Below the pieces are notes generated by a model. It was not told where the DNA came from and searched no databases. It worked only from the letters and a program-made list of their open reading frames with translations. Positions 53,081 through 62,388 of a stretch of 64,000 nucleotides of DNA are shown here, piece after piece. Source of the DNA: Leptospirillum sp037442005 (GTDB lineage Bacteria > Nitrospirota > Leptospirillia > Leptospirillales > Leptospirillaceae); the NCBI GenBank assembly GCA_037442005.1, contig JBBIRA010000005.1, positions 20,758-84,757 of the forward strand, in the 5' to 3' direction. The number at the start of each line of letters is the position of its first letter. Positions within the stretch are counted from its first letter, which is position 1. A program made the translations under genes and the position numbers.

Positions 53081-54169
53081 CTAATTGTCTGTGAAAGAAA
53101 GTCCCTGGAGAAATTCAGGAGGAAGGCGTTTCAGCTTTTCGATCAGGGTGGTCCGGTTCATTCCCAGAAATTCCGAGGCTTTGGTCTTGTTTCCGCCAAA
53201 TCGTTCAAGGGCTCTCCGGATGAGATCCCTCTCAATTTCGGCCAGCATCGTCGACAGATCGATATGTTCGACCGTTGACGACATGATCTCGCCAAAAGCG
53301 GTGGCCATATCACCGCCAGAGGCCAACGGAGAGAGAAGCGGGCCCTTCAACGGCACTTCCGCCAGCCGGTCCTCCGGGAGAATCCCCGTGGCTTCCAGGG
53401 GCTGAGACAACTGGGAGAACTTCTCCGGAAGATCGTCGGAATGAACCGTCTCCCCCGCCTTCAAGACCAGGAAACGTTCGACCAGATTCTCAAGCTCCCG
53501 GATATTGCCCGGCCAGGGATAGCGCCGGAAAGACTCCAGCGCCGACAGGGAAAAATGGACCGGTTCCCCCCGGTCTTCCCGGACCCAGCGATCGACGAAG
53601 TACTGGACAAGAAGAGGGATATCCTCGGTCCGTTTCCGAAGTGGCGGGATCTCGACAGGAATCACGGAGATTCGGTAGTAGAGATCTTCCCGGAAATGGC
53701 CCTCCGCCACCATCTGCTCAAGATTCCGGTGGGTTGCCGCCAGGATCCGGATATTGGCCTTGCGGGAGATCGCCGACCCGACACGCTCGTACACCCTTTC
53801 CTGAATGACCCTCAGAAGCTTGACCTGAAGAGCCAGCGGAAGCTCCCCGATCTCATCCAGAAAAAGTGTTCCGCCATCTGCCAGCTCGAAACGGCCCGGA
53901 CGCTGGGAAACGGCCCCGGTAAACGATCCCTTTTCATGGCCGAACAATTCGCTTTCAATGAGTCCTTCGGGAATGGCACCGCAGTTGACGGGTATAAAGG
54001 GGCCCGATGCGCGGGGACTCATTTCATGTACCATGCGTGAAACCCGCTCTTTTCCCGTTCCACTTTCGCCGGTGATCAACAGCGTGGAGTCGGTCCGGGC
54101 AACCCGGGCCAGCAGATCCTGGAGCTTTTGCAGTGAAGCGGCCTGTCCGATAAAGTCAGAAGTCATCAT
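53081..54169 (-). CDS. Sigma-54-dependent activator, FlrA/FleQ-like without receiver
   Basis: 362 residues. AAA+ domain from the start: Walker A GESGTGKE (Lys40), sigma-54 loop GSFTGA (81-86), Walker B LFLDEIGE (about 102-109), arginine-finger region, then a Fis-type helix-turn-helix (NKTKASEFLGMNRTTLIEKL). There is no N-terminal regulatory or receiver domain, so regulation must be by abundance or partners such as FlhG. It starts five bases after queG, so it is probably read from the lipA-side promoter. Confidence 0.88.
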   Translation of the reverse strand: MMTSDFIGQAASLQKLQDLLARVARTDSTLLITGESGTGKERVSRMVHEMSPRASGPFIPVNCGAIPEGLIESELFGHEKGSFTGAVSQRPGRFELADGGTLFLDEIGELPLALQVKLLRVIQERVYERVGSAISRKANIRILAATHRNLEQMVAEGHFREDLYYRISVIPVEIPPLRKRTEDIPLLVQYFVDRWVREDRGEPVHFSLSALESFRRYPWPGNIRELENLVERFLVLKAGETVHSDDLPEKFSQLSQPLEATGILPEDRLAEVPLKGPLLSPLASGGDMATAFGEIMSSTVEHIDLSTMLAEIERDLIRRALERFGGNKTKASEFLGMNRTTLIEKLKRLPPEFLQGLSFTDN

Positions 54170-54174
54170 GATTA

Positions 54175-55131
54175 TTATTCTTCCTGATCCCTATTCGTGG
54201 ATAAGCGGTCTCTGAATTTCTGGATCTCACCAAACCGTGCAGCAAGGACAGATATCCCCACTCTCATGAGCGAAGGATTTTCATCAGCTAACTTTATAAG
54301 ATCTGAAGGTGAATTGACAATGGCCTCCCCTCCGGAAAATCCCTCCCCTCCATTGTAGGGACAAACCTCCTGACAAACATCACAACCAAAAAGCCAGTTT
54401 CCCCCCTGTCCGGCGGGAAGAACGGCATTTTCCAGCGACCGGGGCGCCTCAATGGTCAGATAGGAAAGACATTTGCGGGCATCAAGGGAGAATGGTCCCG
54501 AAAAGGCCCCCGTCGGACAGTGGTCAAGACACAGGGTGCATGAACCACAGGGGGAAAAGTCCGGCAAAGGCGGACGCCAGGAAGTAAAAGGGGTTTTCAG
54601 AAGCAGTATTCCGATCGTGAACCGAGTTCCAAACTGGCGGTGAATCAGCAATGTGTGGCGTCCGATCCGGCCCAGACCGGCATCCTGGGCCAGAGACTTT
54701 TCCAGAATCGCCCCATGATCGGGCTTGATCAACGGCTTGTCTCCCGGAAGGAGCAGGGGGCGGATCTCTGAGAGGACCTCCCGGAACAGCCGGGAAAACG
54801 CGTCATGATAATCCGGACCGATGGCGTAGCGGGCGATCCGGACAGACACCCCCGACGGAGAAGGATCCGGTTCGGAGAGTCTTTTGTCGGAGGGCAGAAG
54901 GGCGATCACCGCGGTCCGGTAACCGGGATACCCTTCGGCAATCGACCGTCGCCTTTGGGGGTTCCGGGCAAGAAACGCCATCGATCCCATATCCCCCCGC
55001 CCGATCCAGTCCAGGAAAAAAGGGAAATCCGGACGTTCGGGAGGATCAAGCATCACGGCAAAGTCAGTAAAACGGGAGGAGAGGGAGTGAACAAGCGCAG
55101 AGGAATCGACCGGGTCAGGGATCACCGACAA
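54175..55131 (-). CDS. queG: Epoxyqueuosine reductase QueG
   Basis: 318 residues. Last step of queuosine tRNA modification, cobalamin- and Fe-S-dependent. ARYAIGPDYHD, ILEKSLAQDAGLGRIG and two [4Fe-4S] motifs (CGSCTLCLDHCPTGAF and CDVCQEVCPYN) mark the family. TTG 55131 (GGAAGG upstream) or GTG two codons later may be the start. Position between HDOD and the flagellar activator is unusual. Confidence 0.92.
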   Translation of the reverse strand: MSVIPDPVDSSALVHSLSSRFTDFAVMLDPPERPDFPFFLDWIGRGDMGSMAFLARNPQRRRSIAEGYPGYRTAVIALLPSDKRLSEPDPSPSGVSVRIARYAIGPDYHDAFSRLFREVLSEIRPLLLPGDKPLIKPDHGAILEKSLAQDAGLGRIGRHTLLIHRQFGTRFTIGILLLKTPFTSWRPPLPDFSPCGSCTLCLDHCPTGAFSGPFSLDARKCLSYLTIEAPRSLENAVLPAGQGGNWLFGCDVCQEVCPYNGGEGFSGGEAIVNSPSDLIKLADENPSLMRVGISVLAARFGEIQKFRDRLSTNRDQEE

Positions 55132-55140
55132 CCCGCCTTC

Positions 55141-56016
55141 CTAGAACAGTTCCTGGCTTGCCGACTCCAGCACACTTTCGTTTTCCACAAACTCCACCAT
55201 GATCGGCAAAAGTACCGCGGGGGAGATCCCCAGGATTTCCATGGACTCTCCCAACGGAGCGTCAAGATAAGGAAAATCCATATGACCGATCCCGAATCCC
55301 CGGCAAACAAGATCGGCGAGTCCGATCAGGGCGGAAGCCTTTCTCTGTGCGGCCGGCGCCCCGGAGGGATGATGTTGCCACCGGATGGCTTCCCGGATCG
55401 CCAGAGGAAATTTCCACTGGGTGAGCAACCGGTATCCGACCTGGTCATGGCTGATTCCGAAATCCCTCTTTTCCTGTTCGATATCCGACGTTTCCACCGG
55501 TTCACGGCCTATGATCCGTTGCATGCGCTGTCCATCGAACATCTGGAAGGGGATTTTGCCGATGTCATGTAACAGCCCGGCCAGATTGGCCTCATCCGTT
55601 GACAGCCCCCCATCGACATACTGCGACAGGGAGCGGGCCAGATGGGAAACACCCAAAGAATGCTTCCAGAGCTCAAAAACACCCCGCTGAGACTTGATCC
55701 GGTCAAACAGTGACGTCGTCAGCAGAACACCCCGGACCGTCAACAACCCGAGCCGGACCAGCGCCCCCCGGATGGAGGCAACTTTTTCGGGAAAAGGATA
55801 AAAAGGGGAATTGGCAACCGTCATGAGCCTTGACGCCAACCCAGGATCTTCTTCAATCAATCCGGCAATCATGGAAATCGAGACATTCGGATCATCCATC
55901 AGCGCAAAAACCTTCTCCGAGGAAGGAGAGATCGCCGGCAAAAAATAAAGCGTCTTCAGAAAAGACTCAAATGACGCATTTTCCAGACCTTCGGGTGTCT
56001 GGACGTTACCCTCCAT
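55141..56016 (-). CDS. HDOD domain signalling protein
   Basis: 291 residues. The HDOD domain fills most of the length: GLIEEDPGLASRLMTVANS, SIRGALVRLGL, then LAGLLHDIGKIPF with an HD pair and HDQVGYRLL. HDOD proteins regulate motility, c-di-GMP and stress responses; activity is uncertain as many lack catalysis. GGAGAGGAG precedes ATG 56016. It overlaps the preceding small gene by 11 bases. Confidence 0.85.
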   Translation of the reverse strand: MEGNVQTPEGLENASFESFLKTLYFLPAISPSSEKVFALMDDPNVSISMIAGLIEEDPGLASRLMTVANSPFYPFPEKVASIRGALVRLGLLTVRGVLLTTSLFDRIKSQRGVFELWKHSLGVSHLARSLSQYVDGGLSTDEANLAGLLHDIGKIPFQMFDGQRMQRIIGREPVETSDIEQEKRDFGISHDQVGYRLLTQWKFPLAIREAIRWQHHPSGAPAAQRKASALIGLADLVCRGFGIGHMDFPYLDAPLGESMEILGISPAVLLPIMVEFVENESVLESASQELF

Positions 56017-56404
56017 GACACGTCTCCTCTCCGGCCGGTAATGAAACACCACGCACCTTTTCCAGAACCTCCCGGAAGAGCCGGATCGAGTCATCCCGCA
56101 GGGGACCGGACTTCAGCCGTTCATGACGGAAACAGATCTGGGCCAATTCACCGCGGAGTTCCGTGAGCAACACTTCCGGATCCTTCTCCTGCCAGGTTCG
56201 TGTCAAAACGGACAGGATCCCCCGGCCAAGAAGCATTTTTTTCAGGGAACCATCCAGCTTCCGGGGCGCCTTGACCAACAGTCTTCCCGAAGCATCCTTG
56301 ACATCTTCGGCAATTTCCATTCCGTCAGCCAGATTCTCAATGCTGACCAGCGTGTTCACCCACATCGACGCCCCCATGATGCCGGAAAAAAGATCAGTCC
56401 TCAC
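56006..56404 (-). CDS. Small protein resembling the N-terminal domain of HD-GYP/HDOD proteins
   Basis: 132 residues. LVSIENLADGMEIAEDVKDASGRLLVKAP resembles the beta domain (IxELxxGMxLAxDVxxxxGxLL) commonly preceding HD-GYP or HDOD modules, split for length here. A C-terminal helical region follows. GTG 56404 overlaps the ligase stop (GTGA); ATG 56365 with GGGGGC is an alternative. It is followed by the HDOD gene, so the two may act together as a split protein. Confidence 0.6.
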   Translation of the reverse strand: MRTDLFSGIMGASMWVNTLVSIENLADGMEIAEDVKDASGRLLVKAPRKLDGSLKKMLLGRGILSVLTRTWQEKDPEVLLTELRGELAQICFRHERLKSGPLRDDSIRLFREVLEKVRGVSLPAGEETCHGG

Positions 56405-57042
56405 TCATCCATCAACAGGCGGCCGTTCCGGACAAAAAGCCGGCGGCTTCCTGTATACCAGACAGGAAACTGCTCCATCAGCATCGCCGGGGAATACCCC
56501 GGAAGCAGTAGCGATCCCTGATAAAGAAAGCCCTGGCTGTTAATCTTCATGGCGCCACCCAAAACCTTCCGGGACTCAACCATCAGGTCACCGCACACAG
56601 GCTCGAGGAAACAGGTTCCCCGCCCATCACCCGGGGGACAGGACGAATGCTTAAGCGCGGTATTTACCCCCAGACTCCCGGCAAATGATCCCAGAAAACG
56701 GTGAAGAAAGGAATACACCGACACCAGGGATTTTCCCGGACGAAACGGCAACAGGAGAGAAAAACAGAGATCCTCCCCATGCAGAACCGCCCCGCCTCCC
56801 GTCGGACGAACCACCACATCCCCCGGTGCAACCCCCCATTCCGGGGGAAGGGCACTTCGAAAGGTCCGGCCGACAGTGACCTCTCCGGGGGCGATCCGGT
56901 AAACCCGGAAAAGGGAACCCGCATCACTTCCTCCGGAAAGAGGCCACCGGGCAAAAAACTGACGGTCACGATCCATCTGCTCTTCCCCTGAACGGACAGG
57001 GTCCAAAAGGAGGGGAACAGCCATCCGGCCATCGTCCGCCAT
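56401..57042 (-). CDS. lplA: Lipoate-protein ligase A / octanoyltransferase family protein
   Basis: 213 residues. BPL/LplA/LipB fold with RPTGGGAVLHGEDLCFSLL (about 78-96), CFLEPVCGDLMVESRKVLGGAMKI and GSLLL. The Lys in SRKVLGGA is the expected ligand-binding residue; the nearby Cys could instead indicate a LipM-type octanoyltransferase. It lies among glycine-cleavage and lipA genes, so its job is to lipoylate GcvH. Overlaps the gcvPB stop (TGATG). Confidence 0.85.
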   Translation of the reverse strand: MADDGRMAVPLLLDPVRSGEEQMDRDRQFFARWPLSGGSDAGSLFRVYRIAPGEVTVGRTFRSALPPEWGVAPGDVVVRPTGGGAVLHGEDLCFSLLLPFRPGKSLVSVYSFLHRFLGSFAGSLGVNTALKHSSCPPGDGRGTCFLEPVCGDLMVESRKVLGGAMKINSQGFLYQGSLLLPGYSPAMLMEQFPVWYTGSRRLFVRNGRLLMDE

Positions 57043-58553
57043 CAGACCGTCGCGGATCCGGCTCCCGGTCGCGAGGGCTCTTTCAGGACCGGATCCCTGG
57101 CAGCCAGCACTTCATCCGGCCTTGAGACCGGCGTTCTGACCGGTGAAGAAAGAACACCCCGGGGGTCCCTTCTGGCCCACTCGACAATCCGGGTCAGATC
57201 ATCGGCAAAACGGTCCAGCATTTCCTTGCTTTCGCATTCAGTGGGCTCAATCATCAAGGCTTCCGGAACAATCAGCGGAAAGTGGATCGTTGGCGCATAA
57301 TAGCCGGCATCGAGAAGCGCCTTCGCCAGATCCTGGGCATGAACACCGGACGCGGCAAGCGGCTTCGCGGAGAGAACAAACTCATGGGCACAGAGTCCGG
57401 GACCCTCACCGGGAAGAACACCTTCAAGACGGCTTTTCAGATAATTGGCATTCAACAGGGAGTACAGTGCCACCTTCGGCAACCCTTCCCTTCCCAGAAG
57501 AAGGAGATAGGACAAGGCCCGGAGAAGGACCCCGACCGATCCCAGAAAGGAACGGACCGGACCGATCGTACAGTCCTCCCTCACGGCACCAAAATGGTAG
57601 CGCCCGTTCGATGATTCGAGAATCGGGGGAGGAAGGAAGGGGGCCAGATGCGCTTTCACTCCCACCGGTCCTGACCCGGGACCGCCCCCGCCGTGCGGCG
57701 TTGCCAGGGTCTTGTGGGTATTGATGTGAACAATGTCAAAACCCAGATCCCCGGGCTTTAAAACCCCCAGGAAAGCATTCATGTTGGCACCGTCCATATA
57801 CACGAGGGCCCCGGCATCATGAACGAGCCTCACCACTTCGGAGAGTTCCTCCTCAAACAGGCCGAGGGTACTCGGCGCCGTAATCATCACCATCGCCGTT
57901 TCGGGAGAGAGGGCCCGGGAGAGGGCCTCCGTATCGATGTGGCCGGAGGGCTTCGAGACCACGGAACTAACAACCATTCCCCCCATGGACGCCGAGGCGG
58001 GATTTGTGCCATGGGCGGAATCAGGGACCAGAATAACCTTTCGCGCGGGTTCATTCCGGGATTCGAAATACTTCCGGGCGATCAGGATGCCTGTCAGTTC
58101 CCCGTGGGCGCCGGCAGCCGGTGCCAGTGTCACGGCATCCATGCCCAGCAATGACTTCAACAGATCGCTCAACAGCCCCATTGCCTCGATCAGCCCCTCC
58201 ATCCCTTCCGGATCGGTTCGGGGATGAAGATCGGCAAACCCCGGAAGAGAGGCCACTTTGTCGGACACTTTCGGGTTATATTTCATCGTACAGGACCCGA
58301 GCGGGATAAAGTGTGTGTCCACCCCGCGGGACAAGTGGGAGAGACCGGTAAAATGGCGGACCACTTCAAGTTCCGACAGACACGGCAAATCCGGCCCGGT
58401 CTGACGGAGAAGGCTCGATGGCAGTTCCCGGTCCCGGGTCGCGGCCACAACAGGGGGACGGACACCACGGGCCCCAGGACGGGATCTCTCCCACAGGGTC
58501 GGGATCATTTCGGGCCGACCGGAAACAGTCTCATTCGTCTCTTTTTGGTTCAC
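57042..58553 (-). CDS. gcvPB: Glycine dehydrogenase (decarboxylating) subunit 2
   Basis: 503 residues. PLP-binding half of the split P protein: PLP Lys281 in HINTHKTLATPHGGGGP, plus FIPLGSCTMKYNPK and DSAHGTNPASASM. Together with subunit 1 it decarboxylates glycine onto GcvH-lipoamide. Start GTG 58553 overlaps the gcvPA stop (GTGA). Confidence 0.95.
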   Translation of the reverse strand: MNQKETNETVSGRPEMIPTLWERSRPGARGVRPPVVAATRDRELPSSLLRQTGPDLPCLSELEVVRHFTGLSHLSRGVDTHFIPLGSCTMKYNPKVSDKVASLPGFADLHPRTDPEGMEGLIEAMGLLSDLLKSLLGMDAVTLAPAAGAHGELTGILIARKYFESRNEPARKVILVPDSAHGTNPASASMGGMVVSSVVSKPSGHIDTEALSRALSPETAMVMITAPSTLGLFEEELSEVVRLVHDAGALVYMDGANMNAFLGVLKPGDLGFDIVHINTHKTLATPHGGGGPGSGPVGVKAHLAPFLPPPILESSNGRYHFGAVREDCTIGPVRSFLGSVGVLLRALSYLLLLGREGLPKVALYSLLNANYLKSRLEGVLPGEGPGLCAHEFVLSAKPLAASGVHAQDLAKALLDAGYYAPTIHFPLIVPEALMIEPTECESKEMLDRFADDLTRIVEWARRDPRGVLSSPVRTPVSRPDEVLAARDPVLKEPSRPGAGSATV

Positions 58554-59923
58554 CGCGCCCCTCCTTCCGTCTGACGAAGGATTTTTTCAATCGCCAGGCC
58601 CACTTGTTCAATCTCTTCGGCCGTCCGCATTTCCGTTGCACACCAGAGCATCCGGTTTTCACCTCCTGGTGAGGAGTAACCGGACAGGGGAAGCCCCGAC
58701 AGAAACCCTTCCGTCAGAAGACGACGGCTCAGAAGCCGGGATTCCATCGGCATTTCAAGAATAAATTCATGAAAGAAGGGGGCATTGTCCCAAACCGGAC
58801 GGACACCGGGAATCGCCAGCAACCGGGATCGCAGCCGACGGGCATTACTCATGGAGCCTCTGGCCGCTTCGCGAAATCCTTCCGGACCCAGAAGAGACAG
58901 GGTCACCAGTGCCTGGATCGACAGAAGCGTCTCGTTGGAGCAGATGTTCGAGTTGGCTTTTTCCCTTCGGATATGCTGTTCCCTGGCCTGAAGCGTCAGG
59001 ACGTAAGCCGTGCGACCTTCCCGGTCGACGGTTTTTCCCACCAGACGGCCCGGGATTTTTCTCATGAACGCCCGGGAGGCCGTGAGGATGCCAAGATAAG
59101 GTCCTCCACCCGACAGGGGAATCCCCAGCGGCTGGCCCTCTCCGGTCGCCAGATCCGCCCCATAGCTCCCCGGTGTCCGCAAAAGGGCCAGTGCATGGGG
59201 GTTTGCATGCAGGATCAACAGCGATCCATTCTGGTGGAGCACCTCGGCAAATCCCGAGAAATCCTCGACCGTTCCCCAGAACGTCGGAATCGCCCCGACA
59301 AAACAGGCCACCTGACCGTCCAGAAGACCGCGAAGATCGGAGAGCCGGGTCTGGCCTTCGGTCAGCGGGACACGGACGATCGAGCACCCGACACCTTCCA
59401 CATAGGTTTTCACCACGCGAATGACCTCAGGATCCACACCGTCCGACAGAAGGATCTTCAAACGGCCATCCTGACGGTGGGCAACCAGGCAGGCCTCTGC
59501 CAGGGCCGTGGCGCCATCGTAGACCGACGCATTAGATAGATCCATTTCAAACAGGTTGGCCATGGCGGTCTGATACTCAAACATCGCCTGCAGCAACCCC
59601 TGGGAGACTTCAGGCTGATAGGGGGTATAGGCGGTCAGGAACTCACCCCGCATCACCAGAGGGGAAACCGCTTCGGGAATAAAGTGGTCATAGGCTCCGG
59701 CACCCCGGAAAATCGCCACCGTACTTCCGCCTTTGTTTTTTGACGCGATCGACCGCATCCGGCGCATCAGGGAGGCTTCGGTCATCCCTTCCGGGATATC
59801 GGACAGATCGGGAAGAACATGCTCTTTGGGATAGGGAGCCAACAGATCTTCGAGCCGGCCGATACCGATGGCCGACAACATCTCAGCAGTCTCTTCTGGA
59901 GTATGAGGAATGAAATCAGCCAT
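58550..59923 (-). CDS. gcvPA: Glycine dehydrogenase (decarboxylating) subunit 1
   Basis: 457 residues from ATG 59923. N-terminal HTPEETAEMLSAIGI, FRGAGAYDHFIPEAV, and SNICSNETLLSIQALV match GcvPA. It partners gcvPB. The ATG overlaps the gcvH stop by eight bases (ATGGCTGA); the upstream frame to 59974 has no ribosome site. Confidence 0.95.
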   Translation of the reverse strand: MADFIPHTPEETAEMLSAIGIGRLEDLLAPYPKEHVLPDLSDIPEGMTEASLMRRMRSIASKNKGGSTVAIFRGAGAYDHFIPEAVSPLVMRGEFLTAYTPYQPEVSQGLLQAMFEYQTAMANLFEMDLSNASVYDGATALAEACLVAHRQDGRLKILLSDGVDPEVIRVVKTYVEGVGCSIVRVPLTEGQTRLSDLRGLLDGQVACFVGAIPTFWGTVEDFSGFAEVLHQNGSLLILHANPHALALLRTPGSYGADLATGEGQPLGIPLSGGGPYLGILTASRAFMRKIPGRLVGKTVDREGRTAYVLTLQAREQHIRREKANSNICSNETLLSIQALVTLSLLGPEGFREAARGSMSNARRLRSRLLAIPGVRPVWDNAPFFHEFILEMPMESRLLSRRLLTEGFLSGLPLSGYSSPGGENRMLWCATEMRTAEEIEQVGLAIEKILRQTEGGAR

Positions 59924-60314
59924 GGGCGGGCTGCCCTCCCCCCTCGGAAAGATAGGACTGATAGGCCTTTTCATCCATCAAGTCGGAGAACTCTTCCGGA
60001 TGGGTCACTTTCAGGCGAAAGATCCATCCCTGCCCTGTCGGATCCTGATTTAAAAGACCGGGGTTACCATCAAGCGCCTGGTTCACTGAAATGATCACCC
60101 CGCCCATGGGAGCATAAATGGAAAAAGCGGCCTTGACCGATTCAATGATGGCCGCCTCCCCTCCCCTGGGAACGGATTTTCCCACTTTCGGCAATTCGAC
60201 AAAAACAACATCCGTCACTTCCTGCTGGGCAAAATCGGTGATGCCGACAGTCCCTTCGGACCGTTCCTGATTGAGTTCGACCCACTCATGTGTGGGTGTG
60301 TACCGTTTTTCCAC
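59916..60314 (-). CDS. gcvH: Glycine cleavage system H protein
   Basis: 132 residues. Lipoyl carrier: YTPTHEWVELN at the N-terminus and the lipoylated Lys61 in IIESVKAAFSIYAP. It shuttles the aminomethyl group between P, T and L proteins. GTG 60314 has GGAGGAAAGA just upstream. The L protein (dihydrolipoyl dehydrogenase) is not in the window. Confidence 0.96.
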   Translation of the reverse strand: MEKRYTPTHEWVELNQERSEGTVGITDFAQQEVTDVVFVELPKVGKSVPRGGEAAIIESVKAAFSIYAPMGGVIISVNQALDGNPGLLNQDPTGQGWIFRLKVTHPEEFSDLMDEKAYQSYLSEGGGQPAHG

Positions 60315-60365
60315 TCTTTCCTCCTTGGAAGCAAAATCAATGAATAGCTCTTGACCGGGAATCGA

Positions 60366-61487
60366 TCAGCGAAGCCCCCCCGGAACAAAGGGGCGAGTCC
60401 GGAACACAATGGGCAGATCCTGCTGATGGATACGGACAACCGCCGCCGTTCCTGTTGAAAAATCCTGTGCAAAGGGCCGATCGACATAGGCCAGACCGAA
60501 CCCTCCCCCGGCCTCCGGCGAGTACCCTCCCGACGTGACGGTTCCAACCCCTTTTCCGGAAAAACCGGAAAGGATATCGCACCCTGTCCGCGGGATACCG
60601 CGACCGGTCAGGGCAAATCCGACAAGCAGACGGTGATCCTCATGATGAAGGGGTTTTCCGCTCGCATCGAGGATTCCCGGTCTTCCGATAAAATCCTTTT
60701 TCCGGGCGGACACGGCAAAGCCGAGTCCCGCGTCATACGGAGTTGTCTCTGCGGTCAGTTCCTGTCCGTAGAGGGGATACCCCATTTCAAGCCGCAGGAG
60801 GTCCCTGGCACCAAGGCCGCAGGGAACAAGACCCAAGGGCAGACCAACCGCCAGGATCTTTCGGTAGAACCGGATGACCGTCTCAGACGGTCCGAAAAAC
60901 TCCCATCCGTCCTCACCGGTATACCCGGTCCGGCTGACAAGAATCTCACCGGGAGAAGAGCCCATCAACAGGGCCCCGCGGCGGGGAAGGGCCGCGGCAC
61001 CGGGTTCTACCTCCCGGAGGATCCTGCCGGATTCCGGTCCCTGCAAGGCAAAACCGACATGAGACGGCGAAGGATCCTCAATGGTGACCCCCGGTGGCAG
61101 ATGATCGGAGATCCATTTCCGGTCCTGGTCACGGTTCCCCGCATTGACCACCAGATCCACCCGTTCGGGAGAAAACCAGTACGCCATGATGTCATCGATC
61201 GCGCCGCCATTTTCGTTGGTCAGAATCCCATAAAGAGCTTTTCCTGAGGGGACGCCCCCAAGGTTCGATGTGATCAGGCCATTGACCGCCTCCACGGAGT
61301 TGGCGCCCCGGATGATCAGTCGTCCCATGTGGCTGATGTCAAAAAGACCCGCCCGGGTTCGCACCGCCCGGGATTCGGCGGTGATGGTTGAAAAACGCAA
61401 GGGAAGAAGAAACCCGTGAAAATCGGTCAGATGTCCACCCATTTCCTGATGGATCTCATGAAGAGGCAGTACAATCGGGCTTGTCAT
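60366..61487 (-). CDS. gcvT: Glycine cleavage system T protein (aminomethyltransferase)
   Basis: 373 residues. Transfers the one-carbon unit to THF. GLFDISHMGRLIIRG, YTGEDGWEFFGP and LGARDLLRLEMGYPLYGQEL motifs present. AAAGGAGC precedes ATG 61487, which overlaps the lipA stop (ATGA). The region 60315-60365 upstream of gcvH is just a 51-base spacer. Confidence 0.95.
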   Translation of the reverse strand: MTSPIVLPLHEIHQEMGGHLTDFHGFLLPLRFSTITAESRAVRTRAGLFDISHMGRLIIRGANSVEAVNGLITSNLGGVPSGKALYGILTNENGGAIDDIMAYWFSPERVDLVVNAGNRDQDRKWISDHLPPGVTIEDPSPSHVGFALQGPESGRILREVEPGAAALPRRGALLMGSSPGEILVSRTGYTGEDGWEFFGPSETVIRFYRKILAVGLPLGLVPCGLGARDLLRLEMGYPLYGQELTAETTPYDAGLGFAVSARKKDFIGRPGILDASGKPLHHEDHRLLVGFALTGRGIPRTGCDILSGFSGKGVGTVTSGGYSPEAGGGFGLAYVDRPFAQDFSTGTAAVVRIHQQDLPIVFRTRPFVPGGLR

Positions 61488-62386
61488 GAAAAAGCTCCTT
61501 TCTGGAGACGGCCGGCAAGATACGAGCTCCGGACCAGAGGTCCGGATAGAACCTCCCGGATCCCTGATTCCAGTGCCCATTCCTTATAGGTTCTGAACTG
61601 CTCTTCCGGCAGGAATCCGGCGACAGGACGGGAGTGACCGGTGGGCGGGATATACTGGCCAACAGTCAGGATCGAGACTCCGGAAGAGGCCAGATCGGTC
61701 ATCACCTGCCTGATCTCTTCCCCGGTTTCCCCGCAACCGACCATGAAACCGGATTTGGTGACAAGCCCCCGCGAATGAGCGAGCGCCAGAAACGACAGTG
61801 AGCGGTCATAATCACCCTGGGGCCTGAAAGACCGTGTCAGCCGGCGCACCGTTTCTATATTGTGATTAAAAATATCCGGAGCGTCCTCGAGCAGATGAAG
61901 GGCCTCTTCCGGCCACCCTCCCGAAGGAGCCAGAAACTCCGGCACCAGCAGTTCGACCGTCACTCCCGGACAGGTGTTCCGGATCTCTCTCATCACGTTT
62001 CTGAAATGGGAAGCTCCCCCATCCGGCAAGTCATCCCGGGCCACCGATGTCACTACCACATGATCGAGCTTCAGCTCTTTCACGGCCCGGGCCAGCCGGA
62101 CAGGTTCGTCCACCAGTTCTGACATCGCCACCGGCCGCCCCTTTGCGACCCCGCAATAAGAGCAACCTCGCGTACAGACATCTCCCAGGATCATGAAAGA
62201 CACATGTCCCTGCCCATAACACTCGGCGCGGTTGGGGCAGGAGGCCTCTTCACACACCGTCGACAGGGAAAAGGCGGACAACACCCGCCCCACAGCCAGA
62301 ACCCGGGGCGTTGGCAGGGGACGTTTCATCTGTTCCGGAAGACGGTCTCGGAGAAGAAGGAAAGAAGAAGGGATTTCAGAAGGCAT
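61484..62386 (-). CDS. lipA: Lipoyl synthase
   Basis: About 300 residues from ATG 62386. Radical-SAM motif CTRGCSYC, the auxiliary cluster motif CEEASCPNRAEC and the C-terminal RSSY motif identify LipA, which inserts sulfur into octanoyl groups on GcvH and other E2 proteins. The start is uncertain: ATG 62413/62416 and ATG 62482 are in frame, but the last lies upstream of the predicted transcription start. An inverted repeat covers the region before ATG 62386. Confidence 0.93.
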   Translation of the reverse strand: MPSEIPSSFLLLRDRLPEQMKRPLPTPRVLAVGRVLSAFSLSTVCEEASCPNRAECYGQGHVSFMILGDVCTRGCSYCGVAKGRPVAMSELVDEPVRLARAVKELKLDHVVVTSVARDDLPDGGASHFRNVMREIRNTCPGVTVELLVPEFLAPSGGWPEEALHLLEDAPDIFNHNIETVRRLTRSFRPQGDYDRSLSFLALAHSRGLVTKSGFMVGCGETGEEIRQVMTDLASSGVSILTVGQYIPPTGHSRPVAGFLPEEQFRTYKEWALESGIREVLSGPLVRSSYLAGRLQKGAFS

Positions 62387-62388
62387 CG

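Noticed and set aside
60315..60365. Glycine riboswitch inside the gcv operon
   Set aside because: The gcvT-gcvH spacer is only 51 bases, too short for either aptamer, and no consensus is seen before lipA.
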